Of a stretch of 64,000 nt of DNA, positions 20,640 to 32,782 are shown piece by piece (position 1 is the first letter of the stretch; every line of letters starts with the position of its first letter). This stretch comes from Ischnura elegans (Eukaryota; Arthropoda; Insecta; Odonata; Coenagrionidae). The notes under the pieces are model-generated. The model did no database searches. It had not been told where the DNA came from and saw only the letters and a program-made list of their open reading frames with translations. The translations under genes were made by a program, and so were the position numbers. The stretch covers positions 113,727,111 to 113,791,110 of the forward strand of contig NC_060247.1 in the NCBI RefSeq assembly GCF_921293095.1, read 5' to 3'.

Positions 20640-22960
20640 AAATTCATAAGCATAGAAAGCTTATGAATTAAATAGACCACATCATCATGACTATACATTT
20701 CCTCTGATTGCACTAATTATAGCCCAAAGTAAATTGGGATCGCTTCGCCTGTCAGCGGCGCAAGTGGGGACTTCAGTGACTCATTTGAATGCGCAGTGGG
20801 TGACGACGGCCGGGTGGAGAATACTCAATTGTTGTATTTGTGTGCAGACCGCGGCTGGTGCTGACCCTTGCATGATATTCCACCCCCTCCCGAACATTTG
20901 AGAAACGTCCTCCGAATACTCACTATGCGGACTTTGTCAGCAATGGACAAATTCTCAGTCTCTCTCACGAGAGACGTTAGCCTTGTTGGCTTAGGCTCGA
21001 AATTGCATGCACCGGTACCTACATTAGGGTCTTCTCGCCAAATACCGTGAAGATTTTCGCGTAGGGTACTGTAATGGAGCACTAGGCAAATCCTCAGAGG
21101 CAATATTACCAATGGCGCTTCATGCTGGATAGCAGGAGGCCAACAGCATGACCTCAACTTCCACATTAAATGTGTAGCGAAACAGTCAGCGAAGTAAGTA
21201 CTTATCAATAGATTTTATGGCAATCATAATATTTATCATCCTACGTGAGTATTCACTTGAATGGAAATAATAATTCCAATCGAAATGAATCACAAGATAA
21301 CAAACGAAATCGTCATAGACTGCCAATCAGACCCATCAGATTATTCACGTGCTCTAAGTTTTGGGAATTTTGTTCTTTGTTACATGCTTAAAAGCCGATG
21401 TAATCTCTTTTCTAAGCTTCCTCTGAGGTCAAATATATCGAGATGAAATCGCTCTCCGCAAGGAGCTGTGAAAGACGGGATCTGAGCAGGTTCAAGATGA
21501 TGCTACTTCGCCAAAAGGGCGTCGTCTACATTCTCTCTCGTCAATTTTCTAAGAATTTCTTTCGCGTTTCAAACTTTTTTCACATCAGGAAGGTGAGAAT
21601 TGATTGCACTTAATGTGTGAAGAACTATGGGACGTAACCCATTGCTTATTCGTAGTTGACGATTGCGCCACTAGAAGTAATTTTGCAGCAAAATAATTCG
21701 ACTACATAACGAACATAAAATCGTGTTTTGACCAAATATCATGAATGAGAAGAATATTTTGAAGCTTTCTATATGAAGAATAGGTTTGAGAAAAATAGCT
21801 CATTATGAAAATTTACCAGATAACGAAATATTGGATACATGTAAATACATTAAATATTCTACCCATTCATGCTTAGGACCCGATTGGGCACATTTCTTGC
21901 CTAAGAAATGGAGAAATGGAAGCATAAAAAGTGCTTTTCAGGGTTACAAAATGAAATAACCGGCTTAACCTAAATATTACGATGATTATTCAAACGGCAT
22001 TAATTTGCTATAAAAACATTATTCTAACAGCATTGAATACATTTAAGTGGGTGTATCGGAAGATAATACATCTGAGAATTTTAAAAATTTAAATTGGGAA
22101 ATTTATTTGATTTTCAAGCTTCCGACAGATTTTTATATCTTCGTATCTCACTTGAAAATAGTGAATTGCTAGGATATGAGCCACCTTTTTACCATATATT
22201 TAAGGTAAATTTTGTATGAAATTATTTATTTATATAATGATGCAGGAAAATGTTGAACAGGGTCTACTCAGCTTACCCTGATTATTTCATGATGGTATTA
22301 TAAGTTTAATATGAGTGAAATACCGGTCGAGGTGGGTGTGTGTTCTCTTTGGAAAGATACTTTAGAGAGAAGGGATTTGGAAGACAATGACTGCAAACAT
22401 GGCTAAAATACTTTGTGCTCACTGAAGAAAAATTATTAAGAACATAAACAACAATTCTACAATGAGGTTTACCACTTATAAAATTATGACCCTTATTGGT
22501 TGAATAGATAAAAAAAATCTTTTTTTTAACGAATACCAAAATGTATTTTTATGTCGGTAGGAAAACTGTTCAACAACTTGGCCCCGGCAACTCATAAATA
22601 TTTTTCGTAGCTAGTAGTCCTTATGCAGATAAGGAATCAAAAAAGTCAAGTGTCATTCGGGTGGTAGAATTAGCCATGTTTTCTCAAGGAGTTAAAAAAT
22701 TGCTTCAGGTAACCTGGTTGCTGATTCTGAAAAACACACTATATAATAAGGAAGTGAAGTAGTGAATAAGGAGTGGAGATGTGTATGTCGGGGAAGTTTT
22801 TACGTATAGAGGAAGAAGGACACGGAGAAGAAAAGCTTCTGGGAGGAAAAAGAACTGGCTTGCGATTGGGAGAATTGGAGAGCAGCAGTATCACAATGTT
22901 AGCATTGCAATACAGTAAAAATCGCTTATAACAATCGATTTAACCTTTATAGGCCAAAAC
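20640..22960. other. Non-coding stretch, nothing recognised
   Basis: There is a short exact inverted repeat at 20639-20681 ('ttaaattcataagcatag' facing 'gcttatgaattaaatagacc'). Otherwise no supported gene was found. A 60-codon plus frame at 20868-21050 resembles nothing known. Confidence 0.55.
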
Positions 22961-22966
22961 TCACCT

Positions 22967-23103
22967 CGAAATCCCTACAAAGGGATCCTCACTACAAGGG
23001 ACTGGAAACCTGAAACTGGACCTTTATAGGCGGGATTTCGAGGTGAGTTTCCAGTCCCTTGTACTTTCCTATGATCGCCAATGTTCATTTTACATTGGCG
23101 ATC
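22967..23103. repeat. Overlapping inverted repeats with two alternative stems
   Basis: 'aactcacctcgaaatccc' (about 22967) pairs with 'gggatttcgaggtgagtt' (about 23033). 'acaagggactggaaac' (about 22994) pairs with 'gtttccagtcccttgt' (about 23047). The two right-hand arms overlap, so the stems exclude each other. A separate palindrome, gatcgccaatg...cattggcgatc, occupies 23073-23103. No coding frame. Confidence 0.75.
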
Positions 23104-23238
23104 AACAAATTAACATAACATTAATTTCAACTTCAATTTACATGAAATAGCATTAAAAAAATGCAATTCCTTAGGCGTGAGCACCATTTGAATACATTCT
23201 ATGGGGCGATGGTTAATTGTTATCGCGAAACGATATTT

Positions 23239-23492
23239 CGAAGGCTAAGTTCTGACAACTCGTATCTCAAAAATAGCAACTTTTTCGGAGAGCAAAGAAA
23301 CGATTAATATTTTTAATTGTACACTGAAATTAAAAATCAAAAGTTCATAAAACTGATAAAGGAGCATTCATTTACAAACAAAGAGTTGTTATTTGCTTGT
23401 ATTTTATTTTTTTAATGTTATTACACTTTGTTTAAGATACCTGTCTCAAACCGGCCGAATTTCAGATACGTGTTGTTATAAATTAGCCATCG
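23239..23492. mobile_element. Inverted-repeat MITE, copy B (254 bp)
   Basis: Left end cgaaggctaagttctgacaa and right end 'gtgttgttataaattagccatcg'-like form inverted ends. The body parallels copy A (4654-4885) but carries an extra 'attacactttgtttaaga' near the right end. Similarity to copy A starts earlier, at about 23150. Confidence 0.75.
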
Positions 23493-23979
23493 GCATGGAA
23501 TATTAGCCAGCAATCCTGTGATTTATTGGGCAAAATTATAGATATAACGAAATCTCGTTTACAAAAAAAAAGAACGACGGTACCCCGTAATTCGTTATGA
23601 GCGAATTTTTCTGTAGTGCGAATGAATGAATCAGGAAGGAAGTCCCCACTGGCGGCTCAGAGTTGGCTAGCTGAGTGCACGCAGTCGTGTGTCGTATCCG
23701 CTCCAGCGCCCTCTGGCAACGAACAAAGTGCCTACCCATCCCCCGCACACACTCTTACCCCTCTGGCGAAAGACGGACGCGTTCTGCTACAGACAATTTG
23801 CGGAAGCAATTACAAGACCCTAGCCGCGGGGAGCACTTCGCCATTATACCCATGAGATGGCACGAGCAGAACGTTGGATTCGAAGCCATGAAGAAAGGCA
23901 TCTTACGTAACTGTGAACTGTCCAGCACTCACGGGGAAATGCATGCAAAATGACAATATGCCAAGTCCATTAAGGGGAT

Positions 23980-24130
23980 CGGGTAGGCGTGATGGCTTAG
24001 AGTGCTGGCTTTCCACCCGGTGGGTCTGGGTTCGAATTCCGGTGATGGTGGATGTTTTTTATAGACTGTCCGATACCTTTGTACTCATTCCATCCATACC
24101 CTCTGTTTCCTCAGTATCTCATCTATAAGT
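23980..24130 (+). mobile_element. tRNA-derived SINE, plus orientation
   Basis: 'gtgatggcttagagtgctgg' (box A region) and 'gggttcgaattccgg' (box B) are 40 bp apart, followed by an unrelated body. The anticodon arm cannot be folded, so it is a SINE and not a tRNA gene. Confidence 0.65.
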
Positions 24131-24439
24131 TCCCCGATTCAATCACCATCTACAGCACTTCATTGTGCTATTTTCTCTCCGTCCAACTCACCCTCTCCAT
24201 CGCCTACATCTCGAGGGCTTCAATGGTTTTATCATCTTCCCGGTTAAATATCCACGTATCCAAAAAGTAAAGGGATACGCCCCGTATCAGACTTTTCTCT
24301 AGCCTTCTCTTTCCTCAACGGTCATCTCAACAAATCTTTCCTATTTCTATAAACATATTTCTAAACAATGCTATAAACAACAATCTTCCTGATATATTCA
24401 GTACCAAGTCCTTTTTCTTCTCTAACGTTGCCCTATCAT

Positions 24440-24725
24440 CAAGGGTGTCGCGTTGATATTGTGGCTAGTAAGTAAATATCCCACGTTTGAATCTCGACGG
24501 TTGCAGAGATTTTTGCACACTGCCCGATCCCTGTTTTAGTACTTTGTGGAGGGCTTTTCTGGTACAGCACTTCATCCGTCGGATGGGACGTGAAACCGTT
24601 GTCCCCTCGGCGCCTATCGTTTAGAGCAGACTAATGCCAACTTTCTCTCCACCTTTCTTTTTCCCTACCCTCCATCGCGCTAACGACCTCAGCTGTCGGT
24701 CGCCTCCTCCAAATGCCATACCATA
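24440..24725 (+). mobile_element. tRNA-derived SINE, plus orientation
   Basis: The degenerate head (24442-24510, box B-like 'cgtttgaatctcg') is followed by a body with 'cttcatccgtcggatgggac', 'cggcgcctatcg' and 'cagctgtcggtcgcctcctc'. The body is shared, inverted, with 7650-7912 and in part with 37960-38222. The right end is 'ataccatacc'. Confidence 0.7.
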
Positions 24726-24749
24726 CCATGTTCATAAAACCCAACCGCG

Positions 24750-25010
24750 ATATAAGGATTTTACATTTATGTGGACTGCGATGGAGCTGGAAAACTAATG
24801 AGACTCTTATTTATCCGTTCTTAGATATATTGCCTACTTCTCGAGGTGTACGCTGCGAAAAATCGACGGCCTTAACCCTTTTGCTGACAAGTTTATGACG
24901 TCACAAACTCTCGCCGAGCGCGTCTCCGCCTCTTAGCTGCTCCAATGCCTTTCGTGTGGTTCGTTGTTATCAACACTCCTGCTATCGATTCCTTCGCAAA
25001 ATGAAAGGAC
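24750..25010 (+). repeat. Dispersed relative of the window-start satellite
   Basis: 'gaaaaatcgacggccttaac' followed by 'cccttttgctgacaagtttatgacgtcac'-type sequence parallels 690-830 ('aaaaatcgaaggcttcaacc', 'gatgacgtcatgg'). Similarity can be followed through 'aatggctgaatgagg' near 25388 (compare 1006). This is a single dispersed unit, not an array. Confidence 0.65.
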
Positions 25011-27580
25011 CTTCCTGATAAAATAAATGAGCTAAAATTCTGCTGACTTTTTTCATAATTGATAATTCTCTTATTTCTACATAATAGGACAAAAGAGGGC
25101 ACTGTGGATAACTTAACGCAAAAAAACACGGTGGATTGGCCTCAGTTGAGGTTCTTTTTCCCCGTATCCTTCTTGATCTGTCCATGATACTTGTTCCTTG
25201 GTCTTTGTCGGGGGACTTCTCTATTGATTTTTTCTTCCATTTTGTTTCTCTTCTAAATGATGTGTCTCGTTACGTAGCCAATCGACCGTGTTCTTCTTTG
25301 ACGTTCAGTGATCCACAGCGTCCTTTCATTTCTTATTAATTATGAATAAGGAAACTATAAGTTAGAAGATTTTAAACTTACGATACAATGGCTGAATGAG
25401 GAAGAGTTTTTCGTCGTAATTATTTTGCTCTTCTACCCACCGAATTATTTTATAGTACTGCCATATCGTCTCCTAATGAACGACTCCATTTGAAGTGAAT
25501 TCATATAAAGTCGAGTACCTACCATATATCTATTAGGCTGCTGCGATATTTACCTTATTTTGTTTATTATTTATCTAATTCGAGTCAGCGAACATCGAAA
25601 AGGCCGAATAGGGCAAAAAACTTGTAGACCCGCAATTTTTTCAGTATATTATATTTTAACTTTTCTCGGGTTTCCGTGCGGGTTCCGACTCGTCATCCAT
25701 TCTTAATACTACTGATATTATATAGGCTTATATTTTTTTCAGTGATATGGTCGACCCTGATGATCAACCTCCCGAAACCCTGTGAGTTGATGGGAGTCAG
25801 AGCAACCATATTAGTAGTAAAATTTTGACGGTGTCAGTGAATAAATTGAAAATTTCCTTCAAATATAGGTGCGAATCCATATGTGGATATTCAGTTTTTC
25901 CTTGCATTTTTGTGGACACTGCTTTTGGTACCTACGAATACCTTACTATGGTATTACGGTTCAGCGCCTAAAGGCTCTTTCTTTGTTTTTCTGCTAATTA
26001 AAATGTTGGTGACAGATTGGCCAGCCGAAATATTTGCTGTGCCTATTCAATCATAGCGTAGTCTTAATATCGGCATACATCTGCCCTCAATTTTTCTATT
26101 CTCTTAGACCACTCCAATAGTTCCTTCTGGTTCGTCTTCTTTATGCCTGCCTTCGTCTGCCCCCAAATATTCACATATTCATGGGCGTCCTCGGAGTACT
26201 TTTCCGTCAATTTTGCCACCCATATTATATCTCACATAACTACTGTGCCTATTGACATGGGCTTTTCACAGGCTTCACTAGCGTTTGGTGCTCCACTATC
26301 ACATTTCCTGTCATACTCATACTGTAATTATAAATATGGAATATTCATATGCTTCAAAATCTCGTGCAAATAATTTTATGATCTCTTACAAATACATAAT
26401 GCAGTATTGCCTTTCATTTTAATTACAGCTATGACACAATTTGGATTCAATACTTGTTCCATCCTGACTTCCTAACTATCATATCTCATTAAAAATTCCC
26501 TTCATCCAGATAGTGTGCTCTATTCTTCATTTATAGGAGTGTCATCTTCCATGTAGCTAATAATCACTCTCCGGCTCTATTTTCTACGGGAATAGTATTC
26601 GGAAATCATCCGGAAATTCATTCAAAAAGCTGAAGAGTAGTTGCAATACATTTTCCCGATTCCATTACTAAATTGATTCGTGACAACAACTTCAAATATA
26701 TTCCCATTTCTATTATAGGGTGATAATCAAATTTCATGCACCATGAGAAACGTATGAGGTAATATTTCCAATCCATTCGATTTCCAGTTACATCCAATAT
26801 CTAAATTATTGATGGAATATTGTTAATTACACACGCATATTTAGTTGGGGGAAGGAGAATTTTAGAATGAAATGCCATCATATAATCAACATAAACTTCA
26901 CCAAGCTTTCTTTGCGTCCACTATTAGCGTGTAGGATGGTAAATTTTAAAAAAATGATCCGTTTGGTAAAGATATATCTATTATGCATGCACCTCTGTCT
27001 ATCCTAACAGGTGAAAAAATCTGTTAAGCTACCTTAACCACCAATATAATCCGTTAATTAATGTTTTAAATATAATTGCAATTAATATATGTGTTGAAAT
27101 TTTCTCGGCTTCCCCACTCGTGGGGGTGAATTTGGTGTGTTCGAGTTCGAGAAGAAAAACTACTTATTTTATAAACAACCTCTCGTATTGGTGCAACATA
27201 AACATATATAGTGCAACTTCGAACGTCTTTCAGCAAAATTTATTTCTTTTGATTAGCACAACGGAATTATTTTCCAAAATAGTAACCTTCCAACTATCTT
27301 CAACAACCAACTCCTCAAATACAAAAAAAAACCTTGGCAACACTTCTTACAGAAATATCATGTCTTCCAACGCAATCTCACAAATACATCATACTCATCA
27401 ACGTAAAAGAGTTTGTAGTCAGACTTAACGCTGGAAATATACTTCGGTTTCAAGATGACGTTATCCGTGTCATTCTAAAAATTTACACGTTCTTTATTGC
27501 TCAAGCAATCTAAATCTATCACGCAGGGCTATGTTCTAGTGACCACCGGTCGTACGTGAATTAGAAAATTTACGGATATG
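25011..27580. other. Long AT-rich non-coding stretch, nothing recognised
   Basis: No supported gene was found. Faint satellite similarity near 25380-25700 is the only structure noticed. A 102-codon plus frame at 27120-27428 has low-complexity Asn/Ser/Thr composition and no family resemblance. Confidence 0.6.
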
Positions 27581-27584
27581 AATG

Positions 27585-28300
27585 TTGAACTCATCATCAC
27601 TGGTCAAAAATCCTAAGACAGGTTTGACGCAGCTCTCCACTAACTTCTCCTATCAGCCTATCTTTTAACAACCACGTGTTTCCCGTCGTCTTTGCCTGTT
27701 CCATACATCCGAAGTCTTTATTTTCCCCTCTTGCAATACTTGACGATTGTCTTTATCAGGTCATCATGTTTCAAGATGTACCCGATAAGGTTATTCAGTC
27801 TTCTTATCAAAGTTTTTGCGAGGCTTCTCTTCTCTCCTACTCTTCTTAGAACTTGTACATTACTAACTCGGCCAATCCATTTGATCAACATCATTCTTCT
27901 GTAGATACACCAAAGTATGAAGTTCGCCTTGAAAAAATATTTGACTTAGCCGGGATTCGAACCCGGATCTCCCGATTGCCGGTCAGGCGTGTTGACCAGT
28001 TCCACCACCAAGTCATTCTCTCAGAGCGAACTTCGGAGTGGGTTTTACCGAACAATATGTTGACGTCACAAGTCCACGCTGTGGCACATGTGGCGAGGGT
28101 CGTGCTTACTAACTTTGCACCCGTGCGCGTGACTGCGTATAAAGTCACTTTTCCTGCAGTGCTTTGAAATTCTTCTGTCGCACCACGTTTCGAAGGCCTC
28201 TTCCCTTGATTTCTCATCTTCTGCCACTGTCCATGCCTCACTTCCGTGGAGAAGCATACTCCAAATGTAAATTCTGATAGATCGCTTCCTTACTTCTAAG
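27585..28300 (-). pseudogene. RTE-like retroelement remnant split by a SINE
   Basis: On the minus strand, 28179-28300 reads GSEAWTVAEDEKSREEAFET, the block after the reverse transcriptase core where the polypeptide normally continues 'EAFE-W-RR'. Beyond the SINE (27903-28168), 27585-27892 continues with MDWP-like sequence, 'VGEKRSLAKTLIRRLNNLIG' and the family 3' end ('tttgacgcagctctcc' on the plus strand). Stops and the insertion make it non-functional. Confidence 0.65.
27903..28168 (-). mobile_element. SINE-like insertion with 10-bp target duplications
   Basis: It is bounded by identical attcttctgt (27893-27902 and 28169-28178) and splits the RTE remnant. On the complement it carries an internal tRNA-like segment (27950-28020) with box A (TGGTGGAACTGG) and box B (GGTTCGAATCC) followed by 'cggctaagtcaaatattt'. 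The tRNA-like part is internal, with about 150 bp of other sequence before it, part of which recurs at 30800-30885. Confidence 0.75.
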
Positions 28301-30425
28301 TTGAACTAGGGCCCTAGAATTAGTCAAAGAGCAAGGATATAAAAAGAGGACGAAAAAATTGAAGGAAAGGACAATGCATGCGGATTAAAATGCAAATAAA
28401 GTAAATGAAAACGAGGAGGAAAGTCAATTTACGAAAAAGTACGAAATAAAAAATTTTCAAGAATGATTGTTTTAATTTCAAGGATGAGAAAGAGTTCCTT
28501 AAAAGTTTTACGTGTAACTTTTTCAAGCATCCCATCAAACAAAAAAATGGGGACAGTGGGAATAAAAAGTTGAAGAAAGTTAGATAGCAATTCGAAAAAG
28601 CAAAACAAAAACACGGGGCGAAGCGCAAAACCATTAAGCGAAGAGTGAATCGAGTTGAAACTTTAGCATTGATTGCTTTTGCTTTGTTTCGCGCTCCGCC
28701 TCGAAGGGCATCGCCCGAGGGGATTATGGGTAAGAGCTGAGAGGGACAGCAAAAGAAAACACTGTGATTCCGGGCGAGCGGGAATTTCGCTGACTGTTAA
28801 TTGGCTTTAGAATTGTCTTTTGAGCCTTGAATCATGCTCCGATGAAAAAGAAGATTGGGTCTTACTGCTTGAAAAATGGCTAAAGATTTGCATGAGGGAA
28901 AAATCATTGTCACCAGAAAATAACCAGGGTTAGTAAATTTTAACAGGCATACTTAAAGAAATTTTGTTCCGTATCATCATCGTTATTATTATTAATAATA
29001 ATTTAGTTTACAATTGCAATTGCAAGGATAAAATGTTTAAATAATACATGTGATACTTACTTTTTTTTCAAATGAAAGTTTAACATACGTATAAAAATTT
29101 GTCATTCGTTAACATCCAGTCAAATAAATAGCCACAGTATATAAAATTTTACAAAATTGAAAATGTTATAATATATAAAATAATAAATCAGTTGTAGTAA
29201 TAGTGACTCGAGAGAGTCTCAATTGAGTCTCGTCAAATTCACATTGTTTTATATTATTATAGAATGCCTTATCAGCATATGCAAACTTGGTCCTTCTAAG
29301 CCTTTTATAGAACAAATATCATTAAAAAGGGAAGAAAATTGTAATTTTAAGACTTGCATAAAAACAATACTTATTCTAAATGGTTATTTTAATGGAAATC
29401 TCACAAATTAAGAGGTCCTCTGCACTAACTTGTGTTTAGATTTTAAAACATTCCTTATATTTTACACATCTCTGAATTCATGATGAATACCGGCTATCAA
29501 TGGTTAAGATGACATAATTTGTCTTACCCTGGGTGTTTTGAGTAAGTATTCAATGGGGTAATAGTTACTGAATCATAAAAATTAAAAAAGAGACTCTGGA
29601 AAGGAATTTTATTTAAAAAATATCCTACTTGTCTTGGTCTATTATACTTCTTTGAAACGTTGCAAAAAATTCAAATAAATACGCTGATTGCTACGTTAAT
29701 TGCCACGTTAATTAATAATAAAACCACCTCGGCCGAGAAATGCACTTGAGATTAAAGTTTGTCTAGGGCACTGCATAAAACTTTAATTTACCAAGATTCC
29801 CTATTTTTCAAGGTGTTATTTCCGTGCAATCCATCAATGATGGCGTTGACTGAGAGGCAAGCCTTCAAAGAAGCGAGAACCAGACGTGAATTTTACATGA
29901 TGTTACTTTTTAACATGCCTCGAGTTCGCCTATGGAAATTGACGTAATTCATGGCAATAGTTTCGACAAAATTTTAACGCAAAGTCTAAGTTCTGATTTT
30001 TTTTAAATAAAGCCAAACCTCAGGTACTAGTGTCGAACAATTAATTTAATTCCTAAGGGAAAATTCATCAGAGAAAAAACGCTTTCAACCAGGATGGCTT
30101 TCTTTGCTGTTATTTGAAGGAAAATATCTGATCTCAAAGTTTGGCACTGGACTCAGCGCCTTGGCCAAGTTTCAACTGCTCAGCAGCATCGTACGTCTGG
30201 CAGTCGAGAACATAAATCAACCCTGATGACCTTCCAAAGCATAGAGAGAAGGAAGATAGTCCTCATATCATTCCGACGTCTTCACTGCGAAGGCCTCGAA
30301 ATGATTAAACCTTCATTCGTTTCCTGCACCTCCTATACTTCCCGCTCACCCTTGCATTGCGGAACTCCCTTCTCACTCGGTTAAACACAACATGAGATCA
30401 ATACATACTATTTCCACAGACACAG
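28301..30425. other. AT-rich non-coding stretch, nothing recognised
   Basis: No coding frame of merit. A slightly GC-richer patch at 28620-28760 shows no recognisable element. Confidence 0.6.
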
Positions 30426-30429
30426 TATT

Positions 30430-30885
30430 TTATTTAAGGATGAAATTCGGCATGAACAAAATCTTTTGACTTAGCCTTGGGATCTTCCGACTGCCTTTTA
30501 GGTATGCTACCCGCTGAATCACCTGTAATCATTGCATGAATAAATGAAGTACAACTGGCACGAATAACATCTTCTGAGGACCAAATATATTCTTAAAGAT
30601 CCTTATGTTTGTTCCCTCGAACCATGAATGGTTTTATCCCTCCGGTAGAAGCACCAAATTCACTTGCACGATGGGGTCGCCGCGGAAAGTTAACCGCAAA
30701 TATCGATTTCATCCCCATATAATAGTGTAATATTGGCAAATGATCTTCTCACGGGGCGACTATTTAAGTTGAATCTTTTTTTAGGCGAATCTCACACTTC
30801 ATGTGCACGTATTTGCACCCGTGACTGGATGCAAAGTCACTGGTTATATGCAGTGCTTTGGATTTCCACTGTCATCCCTTCATTA
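30430..30885 (-). mobile_element. Degenerate SINE related to 27903-28168
   Basis: 'ttttgacttagccttgggat' and 'gactgccttttaggtatgct' (30462-30520) are a diverged version of the tRNA-like part. 'tttgcacccgtgactggatg' and 'atgcagtgctttgga' (30811-30872) match the distal part. The middle is enlarged by unrelated DNA. Confidence 0.5.
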
Positions 30886-31734
30886 ACTGTTTAAACTTTG
30901 AAGCGTCACCTTAGGGAACCACGGGACATGAAATAAAATTTTATAGGAACGTTCCTTACCAGCAGTTTATTACCTACCATGTTTCCGACACATATATGAT
31001 AATACAAAAATACAAGAATGAAATATTAAAGCCAATTCCTCAAATGGGAATAATGTACCCTGAAAGAATATTTTATTTGATGGAAATTCATCTCTTTTGA
31101 TCTGCTAATGGCTTTAGATTGCATTAAAATCTCGTCATTTGTATTGACGTCAGCATTGCCCATGTTTATGAGTTTCGCTTTCATCTCAATCCTCTTTGCC
31201 CTACCCACTCACCGTATGTGAAAATGTGAAAATATCAATGCATTTGCCTATAATCGTATTTCATATATTTCAGCCAATCGCAGCATTATTAGAATTTTAC
31301 TAACGCACTTTGAATTCCATATTACAGTATTAATAACGCAAAAATCTATAATGTATCCTAATGATATGCCTAATTTTATTTACATTTTTCTTTAAAACTA
31401 TAATGCATTGCGAGTCTGTATTTTTTCAAAAATTCTTCAATATTTTAATTTCAAGAATAATAAAAATATTATGATCGCAAGCGCTGACATCGGGCTTCTC
31501 AAAAAATTTTTAAATATTTTACAGCAATTTCAAAAGGTATATGAGGGCTAAATTTCCCTAAAGATTACTTGAAATTAGAGATAACATAAAGAATGATATA
31601 AATTCATCTAAAATGCCCGTAGCGCTGCAAGGAGTGTGAGGTGATCCTTAATATTCTCAATATTTGCAATCGAGGAATAGCATTGAAAAGTCATGGACAT
31701 TATACATTATGTGTAAATATTGATATTACCCACA

Positions 31735-32400
31735 AGAAGTCTCAATAGGCGAGTGGTGGAGGGTGTTATGACACCAGCCGTTTACAAATATATTGTAAAT
31801 GCTCCAAGGGAGTTCCGCCTTGCATTTATTAAAGTCCTTTATTGTACTGGGAAAAAATAAAATTCCTATAACTATACGTTCGGCTATATATCTCTCTTAA
31901 TTTACCGTTTCTTTTGGACCTAAAAATACAGTAGTATTCTAGTATCATGTTCTCCGTATCGCTCTGAAAGATATCTATTCACAATTGGCAAAGCAAACAA
32001 AGCCTAGCGCGCAGTGTCAGAGTCTCTAGCGGCTGCCAGCCTAATTCGTTTTACATCTGTGCAACGATGAAGGATTTGTTACTTTCCCGGCGAATCTTGC
32101 TGGTAAAGTCTTCTCAGGAAATCAGCTGGGTCAGAATTGTCAAATAAAATAGCAATAGATAAGTGCGTCAATGTCCATCCTGACCCGGCTGATATCCCGA
32201 GAAGACTTTATCATCTGTTCAACGTTTTCTGTACACCCGAAGCAGTTTTTGACGATTCGCGCAGTTTACCTTTGTATTTTATTGTGAAGTGTTCACGGAT
32301 TAATGCGCCTTTCTGCGCCTCATCCCTTATGCTCGCTGTATATTCAAGGTGTGACCGGACGAGTGCAAAATCGTACCCCTAACGGGCTTGACGAATTCTA
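31735..32400 (-). mobile_element. 3' part of a non-LTR retrotransposon (family J), minus strand
   Basis: It begins (3' end) near 'aggcgagtggtggagggtgt' and runs through 'ctttattgtactgggaaaaa', 'ctctagcggctgccagccta' and 'gcagtttttgacgattcgcg', in the same order as 33370-34545. At 32220-32380 the complement still encodes the RT tail region (EYTASI...-type residues) but with stops. It is interrupted by the small inverted repeat 32104-32210. Confidence 0.7.
32104..32210. mobile_element. 107-bp hairpin insertion in a retroelement 3' end
   Basis: Arms 32104-32134 (taaagtcttctcaggaaatc...) and 32180-32210 (its complement with few mismatches) are 31 bp each, separated by 45 bp. Family J sequence resumes on both sides, so this looks like an inserted hairpin, not part of the retroelement. 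Confidence 0.75.
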
Positions 32401-32469
32401 GCTTCCTAAGGGCTATGCCAAAAACATTTCTAATATGCGTACCCCACAAAAGGTCACTGAAGTCATTCG

Positions 32470-32782
32470 CGGTCGTGGTCGTGAATTTAAGTGAATCGTA
32501 AAGTGATCGTCAATTTTATGGGAATTAAGTTTTAGTTAGGGATGCTAACGGAGATCTATTGTCGTGATATTGTGGATAGTGTCAACATAATGGCGGCATA
32601 TGACGTATGGTATCTGGGATTTAGGATAACCACTGGCTTATTAGGTCGCATATGCCGCCTTAATGTTGACACCATCCACAATATCACGGCAATAGATCTC
32701 GGTTAGCAGCCCTAACCAAAAATTAATTCCCCCTAAAATTGACGATCACTTCACGATTCACTTAAATTCACGACCACGACCG
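32470..32782. mobile_element. Foldback element with ~135-bp arms
   Basis: Left arm 32470-32604 (cggtcgtggtcgtgaattta ... cggcatatgac) is the near-perfect complement of right arm 32645-32782, with a 40-bp spacer. No coding frame is present. A single-arm relative lies at 36530-36630. No clear target duplication was found. Confidence 0.88.

Noticed and set aside
20868-21050. 60-codon plus frame beginning MHDIPPPPEHLRNVLR
   Set aside because: No recognised domain, no splice context and no repeat partner.
27120-27428. 102-codon plus frame
   Set aside because: Asn/Ser/Thr-rich composition expected from AT-rich DNA; starts at a non-ATG codon.
27950-28020. Possible tRNA gene on the minus strand (good box A and box B)
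   Set aside because: Acceptor and anticodon arms do not pair, and it lies inside a unit with target duplications; called a SINE.
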